A DNA stretch of 22,134 bases from assembly GCA_051453625.1 (NCBI GenBank), contig JBOZIK010000001.1, positions 260,370,831 to 260,392,964 of the forward strand, written 5' to 3'. The stretch is from Welwitschia mirabilis (Eukaryota > Gnetophyta > Gnetopsida > Welwitschiales). Shown in pieces: positions 18,351-22,134 of the stretch (position 1 is its first letter; every line of letters begins with the position of its first letter). The notes beneath the pieces were generated by a model that searched no databases, was not told the origin of the DNA, and saw nothing but the letters and a program-made list of their open reading frames with translations. The translations under genes were made by a program, and so were the position numbers.

Positions 18351-18873
18351 GATTCCTGTGGATTTTCCATAAATTAAGAAATAATTCCAATAGAGTAATA
18401 CAAGGCAGGCCTTGCTATAGTTAGATAAATCAAACTACTAACAAGTTGCTTAAACTTTGTAGGATTTACCACTAGTTTTCCTTCATTTTTTTGCAGCTTG
18501 TTATGTGGTTCCATAGGAGTGGACTTCAGTTTTATTTCATCCATTTTAAAATGCTCCAGCAACCTTTTTGCATACCTTCCTTGGGATAAAAACAAATCCT
18601 TGCCAATGTGTTTTATCTCCAAATCAAGAAAACATTCAGCTGCATCTAAATTTTTAATTTCAAATCGAATAGCTAAATCATCACATAAATGTGTAATTTC
18701 AACATAATTATCTCCAGTTATGATCAAGTCATGTACATATAATAGAGTCAAAAGATGCGAATCTAAATTCCTTTTAACAAATATCTTAAATCTGAACTTG
18801 ATACCTTAAAACCACAAAAAATTAAATGTTTAGACATATTTCCATACTAAGCACGCGGAGCTTGCTTGAGTTC

Positions 18874-18973
18874 NNNNNNNNNNNNNNNNNNNNNNNNNNN
18901 NNNNNNNNNNNNNNNNNNNNNNNNNNNNNNNNNNNNNNNNNNNNNNNNNNNNNNNNNNNNNNNNNNNNNNNNN
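18874..18973. other. Assembly gap, 100 N, with duplicated flanks
   Basis: About 18765-18873 reappears at 18974-19083 with several substitutions. Confidence 0.92.
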
Positions 18974-19260
18974 TAAATTCCTTTTAATAAATAAACTTGA
19001 ATCTAAACTTAATACCTTAAAACCACAAAAAATCAGATATTCAGACATCTTTCCATATCAAGCATGTGGAGCTTGCTTGAGTCTATATAAAGCTTTTTTT
19101 AAATGGTAAATATGATGAGGAAGCTCCTTAGACTCAAAACCTTAAGGCTAGTACATGAAAACTTCTCTATCTAACTCCCCATAGAGAAAGGCATTTTTAA
19201 CATTGAGTTGCCATAACTTCCATCCGTTGTGAACGGTTAAGGAAATGATGGTTCTCATTG

Positions 19261-19360
19261 NNNNNNNNNNNNNNNNNNNNNNNNNNNNNNNNNNNNNNNN
19301 NNNNNNNNNNNNNNNNNNNNNNNNNNNNNNNNNNNNNNNNNNNNNNNNNNNNNNNNNNNN
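19261..19360. other. Assembly gap, 100 N, with duplicated flanks
   Basis: About 19018-19260 reappears at 19361-19602 with several substitutions. Confidence 0.92.
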
Positions 19361-19849
19361 TAACACCACAAAAAATTAAATATTCAGACCTCTGTCCATA
19401 CTAAGCGCACGGAGCTTGCTTGAGTCCATATAAAGCTTTCTTTAAATAGCAAACATGATGAGGAAGTCCTTATACTCTAAACCTTGAGGCTAGTACATGA
19501 AAACCTCTCTATCTAACTCCCCATAGAGAAAGGCATTTTTAACGTCAAGTTGCCATAACTTTTATCCTTTGTGAGCGGCTAAGGAAATGATGGTTCTCAC
19601 TATTGTCATCTTTGCAACTGGACTGAAAGTTTTCTCATAATGCAACCCATAGTGTTGTGAAAAATATTGAGCCATCAACTATGCTTTGTAAACCCATTTA
19701 CATGTAACAGGTTGAACATATTTTGGCTTTCATACCAGTTTCCAAGTGTTATTATTCATTAAGGCTGAAATATCTGCTTTCATAGATTTCTCCCAATCTG
19801 AATTTCCTGCTGCTTCTTCAAAACTTAAAGGTTCATGAAAATCAAAAGG

Positions 19850-20478
19850 CTTTGTTAAAAAACAATGTGTCATAGTACACTGAGTTGAGCAAACCTAATA
19901 ATCATTTTGTCATGTTGGTTTTCTTCTCTCTCTATTAGATCTTCTAAGAACTAGAGAAGTATTCTAAATAGCTTCTAAACCTAGGACAATTTCTTCATGT
20001 GATAAATCATCACTTCCCCTTTATCCACTATTTTCATTAGTGAAGGATGTTGCAAAATTTGGGAAACTTGGTTGCAACTCTTCATGGTCTTCCTGGTTAT
20101 TAGAAAAATCATTATTATGCTCAAAAATTGTGGCTGTCAATTTTGGATTTCATGATACGGTGATACTTTATCGAATACCACATCTCAAGAAGTGGCGAAA
20201 TTCTTTCTTTCAGGATCCATACACCTCCAACCTTTACGATGTTAATCGTAACCAACAAAAATACTTCATCTTACTTTTGGATCTAACTTTATTCTGTCAC
20301 TTTTAGGAACATGAACATAACAAATAAAACTAAAAACCCACAAGTAACTCACATTTGGCTTTGTATTGTATAAAATCTCGAAAGGAGACTTATTACCTTG
20401 TCATAAAGGTAGTCGATTTATGATGTAACATGAACACTTCATTACTTCAGCCCAAAGTTGTCGAGAAAGATTTTTGTC
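19850..20478 (-). pseudogene. Copia element 2 integrase C-terminal region and linker
   Basis: At about 20150-20290 the minus strand reads KLDPKVR-stop-SIFVGYD, then RKGWRCMDPERKN and DVVFDKVSPYHE: the FVGY and RDVxFDE blocks that end copia integrases. A hydrophilic linker with no conserved motif follows to about 19850. Between 20380 and 20478 the frame carries LWAEVMKCSCYIINRLPL, the block after the catalytic Glu. The plus-strand frame at 20040-20306 is a shadow of this region. Confidence 0.8.
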
Positions 20479-20924
20479 ATGTATCCATGACAAACTCATT
20501 TAAGCTAGGTGTGCAAGTTTCCATTCAGCAACTTCATTTTGCTGTGGAGTTTTTAGACAAGTTAGCTACCTTTAAATGCCATTATCTTCGTAATATTTGA
20601 GAAATTCCGCATTCAAATATACGATTCCATTATCTATTCTTAAGCACTTGATCTTGGAATCAAATTCTTTCTCAACACAACTTTTAAACTTAAGAATTTC
20701 ATAAAAGGCTTTATCTTTGTGCTTCAAAAAGTAGACCCATGTGCATTTGGAGAAGTCATCAACGAATATCATCATGTAGTGAAAATTGCTATAGCTTGGT
20801 GTTCTGGTTGACCCCATCAGATCTGAGTGAACCAACTCAAATGGCTTTGATCTCCAATTCAATGCTTTATGAAAGGAAGCTAATGAGATTTGCCAAATTA
20901 ACAACCTTGGCAAACCAGTTGCGA
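20479..20924 (-). pseudogene. Copia element 2 integrase core, first contig copy
   Basis: Right to left: ASFHKALNWRSKPFELVHSDLMG with the first catalytic Asp, SNFHYMMIFVDDFSKCTWVYFLKHKDKAF, KIKCLRIDNG with the second Asp (family RSDNGGEY; here DNGIVY), LNAEFLKYYEDNGI (ends 20572), then past stops KTPQQNEVAEWKLAHLA with the third acidic residue (Glu of VAE). The catalytic triad is therefore readable, although stops break the frame. It is the best-preserved integrase in the window. Confidence 0.87.
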
Positions 20925-21024
20925 NNNNNNNNNNNNNNNNNNNNNNNNNNNNNNNNNNNNNNNNNNNNNNNNNNNNNNNNNNNNNNNNNNNNNNNNNNNN
21001 NNNNNNNNNNNNNNNNNNNNNNNN
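20925..21024. other. Assembly gap, 100 N, with duplicated flanks
   Basis: About 20479-20924 reappears at 21025-21470 at roughly nine in ten positions. The divergence suggests two different element copies or haplotypes rather than one sequence read twice. Confidence 0.9.
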
Positions 21025-21577
21025 ATGTATCCATGACTAACTCATTTCAACTAGGTGTGTAAGTTTTCATTTAGTGACTCCATTTTGTTGTGGAGTTTTT
21101 GGACAAGTTATCTACCTTTAAATGCCATTATCTTTGCAATATTTGAGAAATTCTGCATTCAAATACTTGGTTTCATTATCTGTTCTTAAGAAGATGATCT
21201 TGAAATCAAATTCTTTCTCAACATAGCTTTCAAACTCAAGAAATTTCATAAAGGCTTCATCTTTGTGCTTCAGAAAGTAGACCCATGTGAATCTTAAGAA
21301 ATCATCAACGGATATCATCATGTAGCAAAAATTGCTATAGCTTGGTATTCTGGTTAGCCCCATTAGGTCTGAGTAAACCAACTCAAATGGCTTTGATCTC
21401 TGATTCAATGATTTTGTGAAAGAAATCTGGTGAGGTTTGCCAAATTGACAACCTTAGCAAACTATTTGCAATTTTATTGAAAATAGGCAATTCATCAACC
21501 AAATGCTTAAAATAAATCTCTTTCAAATGTTGGTAACCAACATGTCCTAACCTAGCATGCCAAATAGTTGCACTATT
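21025..21577 (-). pseudogene. Copia element 2-type integrase, second contig copy
   Basis: From right to left: SATIWHARLGHVGYQH near 21520-21573 (zinc-domain His pair), then SKPFELVYSDLMG, CYMMISVDDFLRFTWVYFLKH, LRTDNETKYLNAEF and KDNGI (ends 21118). Asp of YSDLMG and of TDNE are kept. It overlaps the copy at 20479-20924 but differs at many sites, so it may be a sister copy pulled in by the scaffolder. Upstream it joins a gag-like segment (next entry). Confidence 0.82.
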
Positions 21578-21579
21578 GT

Positions 21580-21696
21580 TATCTTCCTTATTAGAGACTC
21601 TTGGTTAGTAAGTAAATTTTCCAACTCCACATTGCTCGGCTGGTTCGCCCATCCTTGCATTGATGTGATAAATAGCATGTGCTCCTTCCTCAAATC
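21580..21696 (-). pseudogene. Copia gag-like fragment joined to integrase
   Basis: Minus strand from 21696: DLRKEHMLFITSM, GWANQPSNVELENLLTNQES, LIRK. This resembles the helical part of plant copia gag (a TSxxxWANQPSxxELENLLxxQEAL type motif, from memory). It is richer in G and C than its surroundings and open on both sides. It runs, with a frame change at about 21577, straight into the integrase zinc-domain start. The protease and the rest of gag are missing, so this contig seems to derive from an internally deleted element. Assignment to gag is by recall only. Confidence 0.5.
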
Positions 21697-21796
21697 NNNN
21701 NNNNNNNNNNNNNNNNNNNNNNNNNNNNNNNNNNNNNNNNNNNNNNNNNNNNNNNNNNNNNNNNNNNNNNNNNNNNNNNNNNNNNNNNNNNNNNNN
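21697..21796. other. Assembly gap, 100 N, with partly duplicated flanks
   Basis: Right flank 21797 to about 21985 matches 21396 to about 21577 at roughly 85%. Here the matching part does not reach the gap on the left; the 120 bp at 21577-21696 are unmatched, unlike at the other gaps. Confidence 0.85.
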
Positions 21797-22134
21797 ATCT
21801 TTGATTCAATGAGTTTATGAAAGGAAGCCAGAGAAATTTGCCATATTGACAACCTTGATAAACCAGTTGTGATGGAATTTTATTGAAAATAGGAAATCCA
21901 TCAACTAAATGCTTAGAAGAAATCTCTTTCAAATGTTGGGATCCAACATGTCCTAACCTAGAATGCCAAATAGTTGTACTATTGTTTTGACTTGTTTTTT
22001 TCAACATAAGCTTCAGATGCAGACATTACAAATAGGTTAGATTTCTTCTTTCTAGTGAAGATAATGTTACTAATATTTTCCTTTACATTTCCTAACACCT
22101 TAACATCATTCAGACTAAAAAGACACACTTTCTA
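21797..22134 (-). pseudogene. Copia element 2 pre-integrase and zinc domain, runs off right edge
   Basis: From 22134: CLFSLNDVKVLGNVKENISN, IIFTRKKKSNLFVMSASEAYV, then a frame change at an A-run near 22000, LKKTSQNNSTTIWHSRLGHVGSQHL, LVDGFPIFNKIPSQLVY and GCQYGKFLWLPF. This is the GAG_pre-integrase domain followed by the HHCC zinc domain. The first zinc Cys is Tyr (VYQGC for VCEGC). It continues past the window edge toward protease and gag, which are not seen. Confidence 0.87.

Larger units (their letters stand above)
18374..19850 (-). pseudogene. Copia element 2 reverse transcriptase, decayed, with repeated contig ends
   Basis: Right to left: EPLSFEEAAGNSDWEKSMKAD near 19770-19835, NNNTWKLV, TCKWVYKA, YEKTFSPVAKMTIVRTIISL (19570-19640), KLWQLDVKNAFLYGELDREVFMY, RLKQAPHA-stop-YGKM (TGA for Trp), SEYLIFCGFKVLSLDSSLF, then LLYVHDLIITGDN at about 18713-18741, where YVDD has become YVHD (18728-18739), and MEPHNKLQKNEGK and SLIYLTIARPALYYS ending near 18374. 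Two 100-N gaps lie inside, and the KQAP-to-CGF segment appears three times (around 18845, 19060 and 19410) because of duplicated flanks. Loss of the first active-site Asp makes the enzyme inactive. Confidence 0.88.
17494..22134 (-). mobile_element. Copia element 2, 3' part, minus strand, runs off right edge
   Basis: Left to right on the plus strand: LTR, polypurine tract, RNase H, reverse transcriptase, linker, integrase. This is a copia element read backwards from its 3' end. It adjoins the broken end of the element 1 LTR, so it probably inserted there. Its 5' LTR is beyond the window, so the target duplication (TTTAC or similar before 17494) cannot be tested. Four 100-N gaps with duplicated flanks inflate its length. 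Confidence 0.85.

Noticed and set aside
20040-20306. 88-codon plus-strand frame
   Set aside because: The opposite strand carries the integrase FVGY and DVVFD blocks, so this is a shadow frame.

Overview
The window reads as nuclear DNA of a plant, probably one with a large, repeat-rich genome. It is AT-rich, shows no intact host gene, and consists mostly of old, heavily mutated LTR retrotransposons of plant types: one Ty3/gypsy element resembling the Athila group and two Ty1/copia elements, all read from the minus strand. The species cannot be named from the sequence. Assignments come from reading translations by eye against remembered family patterns; no search was run.

Layout: 1-603 is the integrase core of the gypsy element, running off the left edge. 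608-2386 is a non-coding LTR-like block with a plus-strand TATA box, sitting inside the gypsy integrase. 2397-5690 is the rest of the gypsy element, in minus-strand order gag, protease, reverse transcriptase, RNase H, integrase zinc domain. 5690-6090 is unassigned. 6160-7155 is one copy of the LTR of copia element 1, with a primer-binding-site complement on its left. 7155-10440 is unassigned AT-rich DNA with a 63-bp tandem repeat, possibly the rest of a very long LTR. 10439-16452 is the interior of copia element 1 (polypurine tract, RNase H, reverse transcriptase, integrase, protease, gag, primer-binding site), followed by its 5' LTR at 16459-17490. Copia element 2 begins at 17494 with a 289-bp 3' LTR and runs through RNase H, reverse transcriptase and integrase to the right edge, apparently inserted in the LTR of element 1.

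None of the elements can code for a working polyprotein: all have many stops and frameshifts, and several catalytic residues are gone. Many stops lie where a conserved Gln (CAA/CAG) or Trp (TGG) is expected, which fits cytosine-methylation decay of silenced transposons.

The assembly strongly limits interpretation. There are 14 runs of N. All eleven runs of exactly 100 N, and the 643-N run, have the same sequence in direct orientation on both sides (39 to about 660 bp, from identical to roughly 85% alike by eye). These look like unmerged contig ends or mis-joined repeat copies, so distances, copy numbers and any reading frame crossing an N run are unreliable. I found no convincing new biological system. 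The most useful observations are the nested architecture, the odd LTR/primer-site geometry, the gag-integrase junction near 21580, and a small unassigned plus-strand reading frame at 8597.
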